A stretch of DNA of 64,000 nt. It comes from Lachnospiraceae bacterium (GTDB lineage Bacteria > Bacillota > Clostridia > Lachnospirales > Lachnospiraceae). The notes below the pieces were generated by a model. It searched no databases, was not told the DNA's origin, and saw only the letters and a list, made by a program, of their open reading frames with translations. The position numbers and the translations under genes are program-made. Below are positions 25,690-34,904 of the stretch, piece after piece (position 1 is the stretch's first letter; every line of letters starts with the position of its first letter). The stretch covers positions 1 through 64,000 of the forward strand of contig JALENY010000009.1 of the NCBI GenBank assembly GCA_022767285.1, written 5' to 3'.

Positions 25690-27084
25690 TCAGTCTATTC
25701 CATTCAAATGCTGGTACATATCTTTAGCAAAGCTATCCGTCATACCGCTAATATAATCCGTAACCAGCATAAGCCTCAGATACACTTTTTCGCCATGACT
25801 TTTTCCTTTTGCGTAAGTATGGTAAATCTGCCGATAATTTTCCGATATCAACCGCACGAACTTTGCCTCCATCATCCCCATCGGTTCCTCCTCATCATAC
25901 TGGAGCACCGCAGGCACCATCTTATCCAGAAGATATGTTATGATCGTGTTTGAGGCAATTTCAAGTTTCAGAATCGGCATGGATGTAAATGCATAATCAT
26001 AGGCAATTCTTCCCAGCGCTTTGATCAGTTTCTCACCTGGAGTGTGATAAAAAAGATCATGGGGGTACCGCCCCTGCATGATGGTTTTGTAATGAGACGT
26101 AAAACCTTCCGTAGCACTGAAAATAAGATAGCCCTGCATGCGAACCAGCCAATTCTGTACCGCATACTGTTCCGGATTGGCAATTTTCCACTCTTTCGCC
26201 CGATCATACTGCTGTTCCAACACCTGTATCGGATATCCGTCCACAGTCTTTTTCAGTTCTTTTATTAAATCATCGTAGGAAATGCAGCCTTTTTTAAAAG
26301 CGTCCTCGATATCAGCGGTACGATAGGCAATATCGTCAGCCGCCTCCAGAATAAAAGTCAATGGATGCCGATTTCTGCCGGCTCCGGTCGTAGATACAAT
26401 ATCTCGGAACAACTCCTGCTCAGCAAAAAAATAGCCCATCTTTTTATCTTTCACATTTCCGCTTTTTGCATCGATTTCCATCGAACTGTTCGGGTATTTG
26501 ATGATGGTATTGAGCAGACCGTATGTCAGATTCATACCGTTTTCGTTTACCAGAAAATGAAGCTTTGATACCAGTCTCAGAGCCTGAGCATTTCCTTCAA
26601 AATGGTAGAAATCCGCCATCTGCTGAGACGTCAGCAATTGCTCCACCGGCTGTCCGCATACCTGCTGTTTCTTTAAATTTTTCTGAAACCAGTCCCGGAT
26701 CGCCTCTTCACCAAAATGTCCGAAAGGCGGATTCCCGATATCATGAATCAGCCCGGCACATTGCAGAATATCACAGATATCACTTTTCATCTGAAAGTCA
26801 AAATTCTCATCGGGATAGTGTTCCAGAATGTAAGTGCCGATATTCTGCCCCAGGGACTTTGCAAAAGATGAGACCTCCATGGAGTGAGTCAGTCTGGTGC
26901 GGATAAAATCGCTCTTATCAAGCGGAAATACCTGCGTCTTATCCTGCAGTCTCCGAAAAGAAGCACTCCCGATAATGCGATGATAATCTTTTTCAAATTC
27001 GCTTCGAAGATCTGTACTTTTCTTCTGACCGTTTTTCTGGTAACTGCCGACCCGTTTCGGCGAAATCAATGTCTCCCAGTTCAT
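25690..27084 (-). CDS. dgt: Deoxyguanosinetriphosphate triphosphohydrolase-like protein
   Basis: A 464-aa HD-domain dNTPase that cleaves dGTP (or other dNTPs) to the nucleoside and tripolyphosphate. The metal-binding pattern is complete: RLTHSMEVSSFAKSLG (His), LIHDIGNPPFGHFGE (His-Asp) and ADDIAYRTADIEDA (Asp). The N-terminal YHRIIGSASFRRLQDKTQVFPL is also diagnostic. It starts 2 nt after the thrC stop, so the two genes are cotranscribed. The combination of thrC with dgt has no known metabolic logic. Confidence 0.92.
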   Translation of the reverse strand: MNWETLISPKRVGSYQKNGQKKSTDLRSEFEKDYHRIIGSASFRRLQDKTQVFPLDKSDFIRTRLTHSMEVSSFAKSLGQNIGTYILEHYPDENFDFQMKSDICDILQCAGLIHDIGNPPFGHFGEEAIRDWFQKNLKKQQVCGQPVEQLLTSQQMADFYHFEGNAQALRLVSKLHFLVNENGMNLTYGLLNTIIKYPNSSMEIDAKSGNVKDKKMGYFFAEQELFRDIVSTTGAGRNRHPLTFILEAADDIAYRTADIEDAFKKGCISYDDLIKELKKTVDGYPIQVLEQQYDRAKEWKIANPEQYAVQNWLVRMQGYLIFSATEGFTSHYKTIMQGRYPHDLFYHTPGEKLIKALGRIAYDYAFTSMPILKLEIASNTIITYLLDKMVPAVLQYDEEEPMGMMEAKFVRLISENYRQIYHTYAKGKSHGEKVYLRLMLVTDYISGMTDSFAKDMYQHLNGID

Positions 27085-27086
27085 AA

Positions 27087-28574
27087 TTATATTCCCAGAA
27101 TCTTTTTCACTGCATCCTGCATTTTATCAACATCGACAACCGTATTATGGCGGATCTGTGCATTACGGATTTCCTGGATTGCCTTTGGTTCCGGCACTTT
27201 GGAAAGTTCACAGAGCTTATCGATCATAGCAAAATCTTCCAGGTCAGCATATTCCGGTGCGATGGCACCGATCACGCTTCTGCCGAATTTGTACGGACTT
27301 GCGGTAGACGCGATCACAGTCTTGCGGTCATCACCGGTTTCTGATTTGTATTTATCGTATACAGCTGCAGCAACGCCCGTATGGGTATCCATAACATAAC
27401 CGGTCTTTTTAAAAACATCGGCAATCTTATTCGCAGTTTCCTGCTCGGACGCATAGTTTCCGTAAAAATCATCCAGAAGTGCTTTCATATCCTCTGTGAT
27501 CTCATATTTTCCGTTTTTCGCCAGAGACTCCATAAACTCACGATTTTTCACCGCGTCTCCGCCGGCAATGCGGTAAATCAGACGCTCCAGATTGCTGGAG
27601 ATCAGAATATCCATGGACGGAGAAGATGTCAGGATAAACGCACGGTTTCTGTCGTACTCACCGGTACGGAAGAAATCATAAAGCACTTTGTTTTCATTGG
27701 AAGCACAGATCAGTTTTGCAATCGGCAGCCCCATATTTTTCGCATAAAAAGCTGCCAGAATGTTTCCGAAATTACCGGTGGGCACATCCACATTGATCTT
27801 AGTACCCGGTTCGATCTCGCCCATTTTGCACATCTGTGCATAGGCATACACATAATAAGCAATCTGCGGTACGAGACGTCCGATATTAATGGAATTGGCA
27901 GAAGAGAACTGATATCCGGCTTCTGCAAGTTCCGTTTCCAGTTTTTTGTCGTTGAACATACGTTTCACGGCGCTCTGTGCATCATCAAAGTTACCATTTA
28001 TGGCAACCACATAGGTGTTGTTTCCCTTCTGTGTTACCATCTGCAGTTCCTGGATGGTACTGACACCGTTTTTCGGATAAAATACGATGATTTTTGTGCC
28101 GGGTACATCTGCAAAACCTGCCATAGCTGCTTTTCCGGTATCTCCGGAAGTTGCCGTCAAGATAACGATCTCATTCTTGACATGATTCTTTTTAGCTGCT
28201 GTGGTCATCAGATGGGGCAGGATGGAGAGCGCCATATCTTTAAAAGCAATCGTTGCTCCATGGAACAGCTCCAAATAGCAGGCACCGTCTTTTTCAACTA
28301 CCGGTGCAATGGCAGGTGTGTCAAATTTTTCATCGTAGGCCCGTGCAATACAGTTTTTCAGCTCTTCTTCTGTAAAATCGCTAAGGAACAGATGCATTAC
28401 TTCATAAGCAACTTCCTGGTAAGACATTTCCATAAGTTTTTCAACACTCACATCCAGTCGCGGGATGGTGGTGGGAACGAAAAGACCTCCGTCTTCAGAC
28501 AGGCCCTGTAAGATCGCCTGAGATGCTGTTACCGGCTGGTTGTTGCTTCTTGTGCTTTTGTATAAAATTTCCAT
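27087..28574 (-). CDS. thrC: Threonine synthase
   Basis: Converts O-phosphohomoserine to threonine with PLP. The 495-aa protein has the Schiff-base Lys112 in GATIAFKDMAL and the phosphate-binding ATSGDTGKAAM loop; the N-terminus MEILYKSTRSNNQPVTASQAILQGLSEDGGLFVP has the family layout. I start at ATG 28574; a GTG four codons upstream has no better ribosome-binding site. A long leader (about 270 nt) with three tandem hairpin units precedes it. dgt follows directly. Confidence 0.94.
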   Translation of the reverse strand: MEILYKSTRSNNQPVTASQAILQGLSEDGGLFVPTTIPRLDVSVEKLMEMSYQEVAYEVMHLFLSDFTEEELKNCIARAYDEKFDTPAIAPVVEKDGACYLELFHGATIAFKDMALSILPHLMTTAAKKNHVKNEIVILTATSGDTGKAAMAGFADVPGTKIIVFYPKNGVSTIQELQMVTQKGNNTYVVAINGNFDDAQSAVKRMFNDKKLETELAEAGYQFSSANSINIGRLVPQIAYYVYAYAQMCKMGEIEPGTKINVDVPTGNFGNILAAFYAKNMGLPIAKLICASNENKVLYDFFRTGEYDRNRAFILTSSPSMDILISSNLERLIYRIAGGDAVKNREFMESLAKNGKYEITEDMKALLDDFYGNYASEQETANKIADVFKKTGYVMDTHTGVAAAVYDKYKSETGDDRKTVIASTASPYKFGRSVIGAIAPEYADLEDFAMIDKLCELSKVPEPKAIQEIRNAQIRHNTVVDVDKMQDAVKKILGI

Positions 28575-28613
28575 GTTTTCAATCACTCTCTTTTATTTTT
28601 TGTGTTTATGTGC

Positions 28614-28853
28614 GCTATAGTTCGCGCACATTCGTCAAATGTCTGCTTCGCAGTTGCTTGACTCTTTGTGTTCGCGAATTCTATAGCTCCATTTCTCTCC
28701 GCTATAGTTCGCGCACATTCGTCAAATGTCTGCTTCGCAGTTGCTTGACTCTTTGTGTTCGCGAATTCTATAGCTCCATTTCTCTCCGCTATAGTTCGCG
28801 CACATTCGTCAAATGTCTGCTTCGCAGCCGCTTGACTCATTGTGTTCGCGAAT
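28614..28853 (-). repeat. Three tandem 87-bp hairpin units in the thrC leader
   Basis: Units start at 28614, 28701 and 28788, period exactly 87 bp; the third is partial (66 bp) and has three base changes. Each unit contains an imperfect hairpin; in copy 1 TTCGCG 28621-28626/CGCGAA 28673-28678, CACA 28627-28630/TGTG 28667-28670, GTCAA 28634-28638/TTGAC 28658-28662 and CTGC 28643-28646/GCAG 28650-28653 with loop TTC. CTATAGC/GCTATAG ends pair between units. Because 87 is a multiple of three, both strands stay open as repeat-encoding frames, but neither has a ribosome-binding site. Confidence 0.88.
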
Positions 28854-28862
28854 ATTATACCA
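28854..28862 (-). promoter_or_regulatory. Extended -10 promoter upstream of the thrC leader
   Basis: Minus strand TGGTATAAT: a perfect TATAAT (28854-28859) with the TG extension. No good -35 is visible. Transcription from here would include all three hairpin units before thrC. Confidence 0.65.
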
Positions 28863-28900
28863 TACAGTCATGAAAATAAAAGCCTTTTTTTCTAATTCTC

Positions 28901-29566
28901 CTATCGATAGAAATCATGTCCGCCGCAGGAAAACAGCCATGTCAGATTGTTTCTGAACCAACATACATTCTTTTCTTCTGAATGGATTCCGGACATGAAA
29001 TACAGCGCTCCCTGAGATTCATCCTCCCCATCCAGTGCCCGATTTACAGCTTCTACCGTTTGATCTGATATGACAACAGAATCAATGCGTCCATCCGCTA
29101 CCGGTGTGAACTGCGGACTGCCTTCCACCACCTGATAAACCACATCTTCCACGCAGTCCGGAAATTCCGGACTGTTTACCCGATTCAGCACCACATTTGC
29201 CACAAGTATTTTACCTGCTATCGGTTCACCTCCGGCTTCCGCCTCCACAATCTTCAGCAGGATCTCATACTCCCTGCCAGCACGAAATTCTAATGTCAAA
29301 TGCTCCAATGGGTACTTTGTCAGTTCTTTCAGACAATTTTTCATAGGATTCGCTTCCTGTGGAGCAAGCACCAGATAGGTTTTTTCCGCAAGAACTTCAT
29401 CATGAATATGAGAATAACGATTCAACTGAGAATACTCTTCTTCCCCTGACTGCTGTGCGGTCTCCGCATAAACCAGGCAATCCTCAGATAATTCGAAAGA
29501 GCCTTTTAAAAGAAACAATACCAGGCATAAAAGGAACGGAAATAGGATTTGTGCAATTTTTTTCAT
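28901..29566 (-). CDS. Cell wall hydrolase, SleB/CwlJ-like
   Basis: A 221-aa exported protein with a Hydrolase_2 domain (about residues 105-221), the catalytic fold of spore cortex-lytic enzymes SleB and CwlJ. The Glu-containing IVEAEAGGEPIAGKILVANVVLNRV motif segment and the end CGGHDFYR are typical. The N-terminus MKKIAQILFPFLLCLVLFLL is a signal peptide or anchor. Start ATG 29566 follows GGGGGA; a longer frame upstream lacks one. No YpeB partner is adjacent. A vegetative or sporulation role cannot be told from sequence. Confidence 0.88.
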   Translation of the reverse strand: MKKIAQILFPFLLCLVLFLLKGSFELSEDCLVYAETAQQSGEEEYSQLNRYSHIHDEVLAEKTYLVLAPQEANPMKNCLKELTKYPLEHLTLEFRAGREYEILLKIVEAEAGGEPIAGKILVANVVLNRVNSPEFPDCVEDVVYQVVEGSPQFTPVADGRIDSVVISDQTVEAVNRALDGEDESQGALYFMSGIHSEEKNVCWFRNNLTWLFSCGGHDFYR

Positions 29567-29870
29567 AAAAAATCCCCCTTCCGACATAGACTCTTTCCCT
29601 TGAAGTGAGCCCATTTTAGTAGGGGGTTTTTTAAAAGTCAATACGGAAAGATAAAATTCGTATGACTGCCCAAAATTTCCTGTTATTGCAAAGAATAAAA
29701 TTGTAAAATATCACGTTTTCATCGCAGATTTCGACTTATTTTGCATAGGCATAATGCCGAATTTATCGCAGGTTTCGACAGATGTTTCATAATACAGCTA
29801 TATTTTCGATATCAAACACTGCAAAGAATAATCTACCCGAAGTAATTTCGGTGAGACCTCATAATTAATC
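29567..29870. other. Intergenic region with nested direct repeats
   Basis: About 300 nt upstream of the SleB-like gene. ATCGCAG-R-TTTCGAC occurs at 29721-29735 and 29765-29779 (44 bp apart), and this pair is flanked by TGCAAAGAATAA at 29687-29698 and 29820-29831. No open frame with a ribosome-binding site was found. The repeats may be regulator sites or remains of a duplication. Confidence 0.5.
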
Positions 29871-31049
29871 TTACAAAGAAGAAAGCAGCACATTTCTTAA
29901 TTTTCTCGTCAGAGAAATCGTTCCTGCATCTTTTTTCTGCTGCATGATGAGGATTGTCATGTTTTCGTTCGGGAAGTTTTCAAAATAGCATCCCAGCCAA
30001 CCGTCCCATCCATACTCGCCTTCCAATGAAATTCCACATGTCCGACCGGTATCTTTTACTCTTCGCATCAAATGAGAATAGGTGTATCCTTCCATCCCAA
30101 GCCATTGATTCATCGCATTCTGCTGATTTGTAAGCAACGAACCCGAAGTCAGGAATTCCACGGTTCTGGATGACATCACTCTGACACCGTCCAGACAGCC
30201 TCCGTTTAAAAGCATCTGAGCAAATCGGGCATAGTCATCGATCGTAGAAACAAGCCCCGCACCGCCTGATTCAAAAGCCGGCGGCGTTTCCATCTTGTAA
30301 GAAATCACAAGATGATTTCCTCTATAAGGGATCATAATATCTCCATTCCCGACCGTTTCATAGGCGTCAGCCAGGCGGTGCCGTTTTTCCGGTGCTACCC
30401 AAAAACCCGTATCCTTCATTCCAAGCGGTGCAAAGAGATATTTCTCAAGGAATTCTCCAAACCGCATACCTGATACTTGTTCGATCACTGCTCCAAGGAT
30501 ATCTGCCGAAAGTCCATAACACCAGGAACTGTCCGGATCAAATGCCAGCGGAAATGTTCCGATATGATTTGCAAATTTTTCTGTCGTCACTGCCTGATCG
30601 GTATGCATTTTTGTCTCACAAAACTGAAGATATTCTCCGATCAACTTACCGGCTTTTGTATTCTCTCCTCCGTATGTAAGCCCCGATGTCATATTCAGCA
30701 GATGAACACTGGTGAGAATTTTTCCAGCGGGCCTCAGCACTCCGTTTTCTTCTACCTGAAGACCTTTAAATCCGGGAAGAATCTCCTCTATGGGCTGCGC
30801 CAGATCCAGCTTTCCCTGCTCCATCAAAATCATCGCTGCTGCCGCAGTAATCGGTTTTGACATAGAGTACAGACGAAAAATCGTATCCCTGCGGATTTCT
30901 TTTTTTTCTTCCCTGTTTTTATAACCCCGGTTTGTGTAAAAAAACTCTTCGTTGTCCTTGCGTACCAACATGCTCATTCCTGCTGTAGTACCATCCGAGA
31001 TTGCTTCATCGATCAATTCGCACAGCCTTTTTTTTATCATTTCGGTCAT
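29871..31049 (-). CDS. Class C beta-lactamase-fold serine hydrolase
   Basis: A 392-aa protein of the beta-lactamase/EstB/DD-peptidase family (PF00144). SxxK is seen as SMSK in FRLYSMSKPITAA and the second motif as YGLS in CYGLSADILG. The third (KTG/HxG-like) motif is GYGWDGWLG-like and not classical. There is no signal peptide, so a cytoplasmic esterase or amidase is more likely than an antibiotic-resistance enzyme. I start at ATG 31049, 9 nt after AGAGGA; an upstream GTG would put that SD inside the gene. Substrate unknown. Confidence 0.86.
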   Translation of the reverse strand: MTEMIKKRLCELIDEAISDGTTAGMSMLVRKDNEEFFYTNRGYKNREEKKEIRRDTIFRLYSMSKPITAAAAMILMEQGKLDLAQPIEEILPGFKGLQVEENGVLRPAGKILTSVHLLNMTSGLTYGGENTKAGKLIGEYLQFCETKMHTDQAVTTEKFANHIGTFPLAFDPDSSWCYGLSADILGAVIEQVSGMRFGEFLEKYLFAPLGMKDTGFWVAPEKRHRLADAYETVGNGDIMIPYRGNHLVISYKMETPPAFESGGAGLVSTIDDYARFAQMLLNGGCLDGVRVMSSRTVEFLTSGSLLTNQQNAMNQWLGMEGYTYSHLMRRVKDTGRTCGISLEGEYGWDGWLGCYFENFPNENMTILIMQQKKDAGTISLTRKLRNVLLSSL

Positions 31050-31143
31050 AAAAAACATTCCTCTTTCCACCACAATATTAATTTGATTTTCCTTCTATTC
31101 CTTTTCGTTTCTTTTCTTAAAAGCATTTCACAACAGAGATATT

Positions 31144-31187
31144 TTGAAAAAGCGCAGAGCTTTCCATCTAAGGTTTTCGCTCTGCGC
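31144..31187 (-). terminator. leuA terminator
   Basis: GCGCAGAGC (31152-31160) pairs with GCTCTGCGC (31179-31187), followed on the minus strand by TTTTTC. Confidence 0.9.
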
Positions 31188-31207
31188 CACACATATTACA
31201 TGTTTAT

Positions 31208-32878
31208 CTAATCTGCCATCCGGTTATTGATCGCTGCCACCAAAGCGTCAATGGAGGCATGGATGATATCCGTATGCAGGCTGGCACCCCAGGAAAGCTT
31301 TCCGCTGGCTGAACGGATTCCCACATAAGCGATTGCCCGGGAACTGGAACTCTGCTCCAGAGCATGTTCGGAGTAAGACACCAGATCGTATTTCAAACCA
31401 TATGCTTTCTTCAGTGCGTTGCTCACAGCGTTCAGACGGCCGTTTCCTTCTGCTTCAGTGACAACTCTCGTTCCTTCGAATGTAGAAGTAACCTGAGTCG
31501 TAATTCGGTCTCCATGCTGTTGGAAATGAACTTCGTTGATGCTGTAAGGATCGGTAATGTTTTCGAATTTTTCCACAAAAATGTCAAAGATTTCGTTAGG
31601 CTGCAGTTCTGCGTGCTTGTGATCGGATACGTCTTTTGCCGCATAGCTCATAGCTTCTCTCATCTTCTTCGGCAAATTCAGGCCGAATTTTGTCTCCAGG
31701 ATATAGCCTACGCCGCCTTTTCCGGACTGACTGTTGATACGGATAACGTCCGCATCATAGCTTCTTCCCACATCGGTGGGGTCGATGGGCAGATATGGAA
31801 CGGTCCAGTATTCCGGTTCTTTTTCATCAATCCATTTCATGCCTTTTGCAATTGCATCCTGATGGGATCCGGAAAATGCAGCAAATACAAGAGCACCGCT
31901 GTACGGGCTTCTCTCGTCAACCTTCATTCCGGTATATTGTTCATACTCTTCTACAATGTCGGTCATATCAGAGAAATCCAATTCCGGATCAACACCCTGT
32001 GCGTACATATTCATGGCAACAGTGATGATGTCAACATTACCGGTACGCTCACCGTTTCCGAAAAGGGTTCCTTCCACACGATCAGCACCTGCCAAAAGGC
32101 CAAGTTCGGTATCAGCAACACCGCAGCCGCGGTCATTGTGAGCATGCTGGGAAAGGATTACATTTTCACGGTATTTCAGATTTTTGGACACATACTCGAT
32201 CTGACTTGCATATACATGCGGCAGAGACAGCTGAACCGTTACAGGAACATTGATAATCGCTTTGCGTTCCGGCGTTGGCTGCCATACATCAAGAACTGCA
32301 TTACATACTTCCACAGCATAATCCATCTCAGTACCGGTAAAACTCTCCGGACTGTATTCAAAATACAGGTCCTGTCCGGATTCTTCTGCCAGTTTTTTCA
32401 GAAGAGCTGCACCCTCAACGGCAATTTTCTTGATTTCTTCTTTTGACATACGGAATACCTGTTCACGCTGAGCATAAGAAGTTGAATTGTATACATGAAC
32501 GATCGCTTTTTTCGCACCTTTGATCGCTTCAAATGTCTTCTTGATGATATGCTCTCTTGCCTGGGTAAGAACCTGAATGGTCACATCATCCGGAATCAGA
32601 TTCTGCTCGATCAGAGCGCGGCAGAACTCATATTCCGTCTCGGAAGCAGCCGGAAAACCAACTTCGATTTCTTTAAATCCGATTCTGACCAGAAGTTTGA
32701 AAAAAGCCAGTTTCTGTTCCAGACTCATAGGAATGACCAGGGACTGATTACCGTCTCTTAAGTCGACACTGCACCAGATGGGTGCTTTGTCAATAAACTC
32801 TTTTTTTGTCCAGTCGTTACATTCTACCGGCGGCATGTAATATTGCCTTTTGTACTTTTTGTAATTCATCATACTCAT
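31208..32878 (-). CDS. leuA: 2-isopropylmalate synthase
   Basis: First committed step of leucine synthesis: acetyl-CoA plus 2-ketoisovalerate to 2-isopropylmalate. The 556-aa type-2 enzyme shows the DRE-TIM motif SVDLRDGNQSL, metal-binding HAHNDRG, and the C-terminal LeuA regulatory domain (about 430-556) that binds leucine. AGGAGG precedes ATG 32878. It is monocistronic behind a Leu T-box and ends at its own terminator, apart from leuC/leuD (38.7-40.4 kb). Confidence 0.96.
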   Translation of the reverse strand: MSMMNYKKYKRQYYMPPVECNDWTKKEFIDKAPIWCSVDLRDGNQSLVIPMSLEQKLAFFKLLVRIGFKEIEVGFPAASETEYEFCRALIEQNLIPDDVTIQVLTQAREHIIKKTFEAIKGAKKAIVHVYNSTSYAQREQVFRMSKEEIKKIAVEGAALLKKLAEESGQDLYFEYSPESFTGTEMDYAVEVCNAVLDVWQPTPERKAIINVPVTVQLSLPHVYASQIEYVSKNLKYRENVILSQHAHNDRGCGVADTELGLLAGADRVEGTLFGNGERTGNVDIITVAMNMYAQGVDPELDFSDMTDIVEEYEQYTGMKVDERSPYSGALVFAAFSGSHQDAIAKGMKWIDEKEPEYWTVPYLPIDPTDVGRSYDADVIRINSQSGKGGVGYILETKFGLNLPKKMREAMSYAAKDVSDHKHAELQPNEIFDIFVEKFENITDPYSINEVHFQQHGDRITTQVTSTFEGTRVVTEAEGNGRLNAVSNALKKAYGLKYDLVSYSEHALEQSSSSRAIAYVGIRSASGKLSWGASLHTDIIHASIDALVAAINNRMAD

Positions 32879-32900
32879 ATATCCTCCTCTTAATCCCGTT

Positions 32901-33267
32901 AAAAAGAAAAAGCCTTTCGTTCCTGCAAAATCAGATTTGCAAGAGACGAAAGACTGCTATTAGTCCTACGCGGTACCACTCTTATTTTATGAATGTACTT
33001 CATACACTTACCGGATACGGGTGTTCACCTTATATCCTCCCCTGGATAACGGTCGGGGTGCCGTCTGCGTCTACTCTTCCAATGCAATACCTATCAGAAT
33101 TTGGGGCAGCCGCTCGGAGGGCAGTTCCATCTGCTTTCTCAACTGTTTCACACCAACCAACAGCTCTCTGAATTCGAAAATCAAATGTAATAATCCTCTT
33201 CATAGCATTTTTCTTTTTTACTGATGTCTTGTGTAATAGATTACCATTATTCTACCGGTTTTGTCAA
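32901..33267 (-). promoter_or_regulatory. Leucine T-box riboswitch and promoter of leuA
   Basis: The minus strand holds the T-box TGGTACCGCG (complement of 32969-32978), a Stem I with the AGAGAGC...GGTTGGTG pattern, and a specifier in GGAA-CTG-CCC; CTG (complement of 33122-33124) is a leucine codon. The terminator pairs CTTTCGT (32914-32920) with ACGAAAG (32946-32952) plus TGCAAA/TTTGCA, followed by T-rich sequence. A -35 TTGACA lies at 33262-33267 with TAATCT 18 nt downstream. Uncharged tRNA-Leu would stabilise the antiterminator. Confidence 0.92.
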
Positions 33268-33270
33268 TCC

Positions 33271-34071
33271 CTATTTTAATTCCACAATGGTTTTTCCCAA
33301 AACAGGATGCCGCACCCATGGAGCGATCTGCGCCAGCGGAATCAGCACAAAATCACGTTTGTGCAGTTCAATATGTGGAATATGAAGGGTCTCAGAGTCA
33401 TACACCAGATCATCATAGAGCAAAATATCCAAATCCAGCGTTCTCGGTCCCCAACGGATGATCCGCTCCCGACTTGCTGCAGCTTCAATTTCGTGAAGTC
33501 TGTCCAGAAGTTCTTCCGGGTCCAACAGCGTAGACAGTTCCAATGCTCCGTTTAGAAAATCATCCTGTTCCACACCTCCGTAAGGTTCTGTAACAATATA
33601 GTCCGACACTTTTACGACTCTGCAGTCTTCCTCTTCTCCAAGCTTTTGAACAGCAAAGTCAAGATATCCTCTTTTGTCACCCATATTGGAGCCGAGAGCA
33701 ATATAGGCACGGTGCCACTTCCTGCTGATTTCTACAGATACGGTTTCCAATGGCAATCCGATGGGGGCCCATGGCTTCTGTACCGTCAAATCCACCTGTT
33801 TAACCAGAGGATACCGGAGAAGCAGCGCTTTTGCCAGTTCCTCCACGATCTTCTCCAACAGCTTCCAGGTATGGGATTCCACATATTCTTTTATAAAATG
33901 GCTGACTTTCCCGTAATTTACTGAATATTCCAGTTCATCCGTCAATCCGGCTTTTCTGGTGGATGTATGCAGAACGGCAGAAATCACGAACTTCTGCCCA
34001 AGCACATTCTCTTCAGGGAAAACGCCATGTTTTGCATAAATTTCAAGATTCTTTATTGTAATCCGATCCAT
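33271..34071 (-). CDS. folBK: Bifunctional dihydroneopterin aldolase / HPPK
   Basis: A 266-aa fusion for two successive folate steps. Residues about 1-118 are FolB (DHNA), with YAKHGVFPEENVLGQ and the conserved Lys in QVDLTVQKPWAP; residues about 119-266 are FolK (HPPK), with ALGSNMGDKRGYL, and RWGPRTLDLDILLYDD for Mg-ATP binding. Last gene of the minus-strand fol operon, 8 nt after folP. Confidence 0.95.
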   Translation of the reverse strand: MDRITIKNLEIYAKHGVFPEENVLGQKFVISAVLHTSTRKAGLTDELEYSVNYGKVSHFIKEYVESHTWKLLEKIVEELAKALLLRYPLVKQVDLTVQKPWAPIGLPLETVSVEISRKWHRAYIALGSNMGDKRGYLDFAVQKLGEEEDCRVVKVSDYIVTEPYGGVEQDDFLNGALELSTLLDPEELLDRLHEIEAAASRERIIRWGPRTLDLDILLYDDLVYDSETLHIPHIELHKRDFVLIPLAQIAPWVRHPVLGKTIVELK

Positions 34072-34079
34072 TTTGACTC

Positions 34080-34886
34080 CTATCTGCCAAGGATTGCTTC
34101 TGTCATCTGAATGACCCGTTTGTTCTGCAGTACATCGTGGACCCGCACAAAAGCACAGCCTTTCATAACGCCGATCACTGTAGTAGCCAGTGTGCCCTCC
34201 ACTCTCTGATCAGCAGGGAGATCAAGCGCCAGACCGATGACTGATTTTCTGGATGTTCCAAGAAGAATGGGATAACCCAGACGATGCAGTATATCGACGT
34301 TATTTATCGTTTCCAGATTGAGCTCATAGTTTTTACCGAAGCCCACACCTGGATCCAGAATGATTTTATCGTCTGCAACTCCGGCTCCTTTCGCGATACG
34401 AACACATTCTTCCATATCGGATACCAGGTCTTCCAGGAAGTTTTGGTACACCGCCTCATGCCTGTTATGCATCAGACAGCAGGCTGCCTGATATTCGGCC
34501 GTATAGCGGGCTACTTCCCGGTCATGTTTAAATCCCCAGATATCATTAACCAGATCTGCCCCCGCCTGAAGTGCAGCACAGGTCACTTTGCCCTTATAGG
34601 TATCCACAGAAACCGGAATATCAAACCGCTCCTTCACGGCCCGTATAACCGGTGTTACACGACTGATTTCTTCCTCGTCACTGATCACTGTATAGCCGGG
34701 TCTGGTGGACTCACCGCCAATGTCTATAATATCCGCTCCTTCACGAATCATCTCTTCTGTGTGAAAAAGTGCCGCATCCAGCTTGTCAAATTTTCCGCCG
34801 TCAGAGAAGGAGTCCGGTGTAACGTTCAGGATACCCATAATGTACGTTTTATTTGCTGTATCAAAATCACGATTTCCTATTCTCAT
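34080..34886 (-). CDS. folP: Dihydropteroate synthase
   Basis: Joins 6-hydroxymethyl-dihydropterin pyrophosphate to p-aminobenzoate; the target of sulfonamides. The 268-aa TIM barrel carries GILNVTPDSFSDGG at the N-terminus, DIGGESTRPG, and the C-terminal RVHDVLQNKR motif. It lies between the HD-domain gene (18 nt upstream) and folBK (8 nt downstream) in one operon. Confidence 0.97.
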   Translation of the reverse strand: MRIGNRDFDTANKTYIMGILNVTPDSFSDGGKFDKLDAALFHTEEMIREGADIIDIGGESTRPGYTVISDEEEISRVTPVIRAVKERFDIPVSVDTYKGKVTCAALQAGADLVNDIWGFKHDREVARYTAEYQAACCLMHNRHEAVYQNFLEDLVSDMEECVRIAKGAGVADDKIILDPGVGFGKNYELNLETINNVDILHRLGYPILLGTSRKSVIGLALDLPADQRVEGTLATTVIGVMKGCAFVRVHDVLQNKRVIQMTEAILGR

Positions 34887-34904
34887 CTGATTTACCTCAT
34901 CTCA

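Noticed and set aside
28583-28840. 85-codon repeat-encoding frame (minus) and a matching plus-strand frame across the thrC leader repeats
   Set aside because: They stay open because the repeat period is 87 bp (a multiple of three). Neither has a ribosome-binding site and the minus frame begins inside the first hairpin.
28614-28853. CRISPR-like array
   Set aside because: Units are contiguous tandem copies with no unique spacers.
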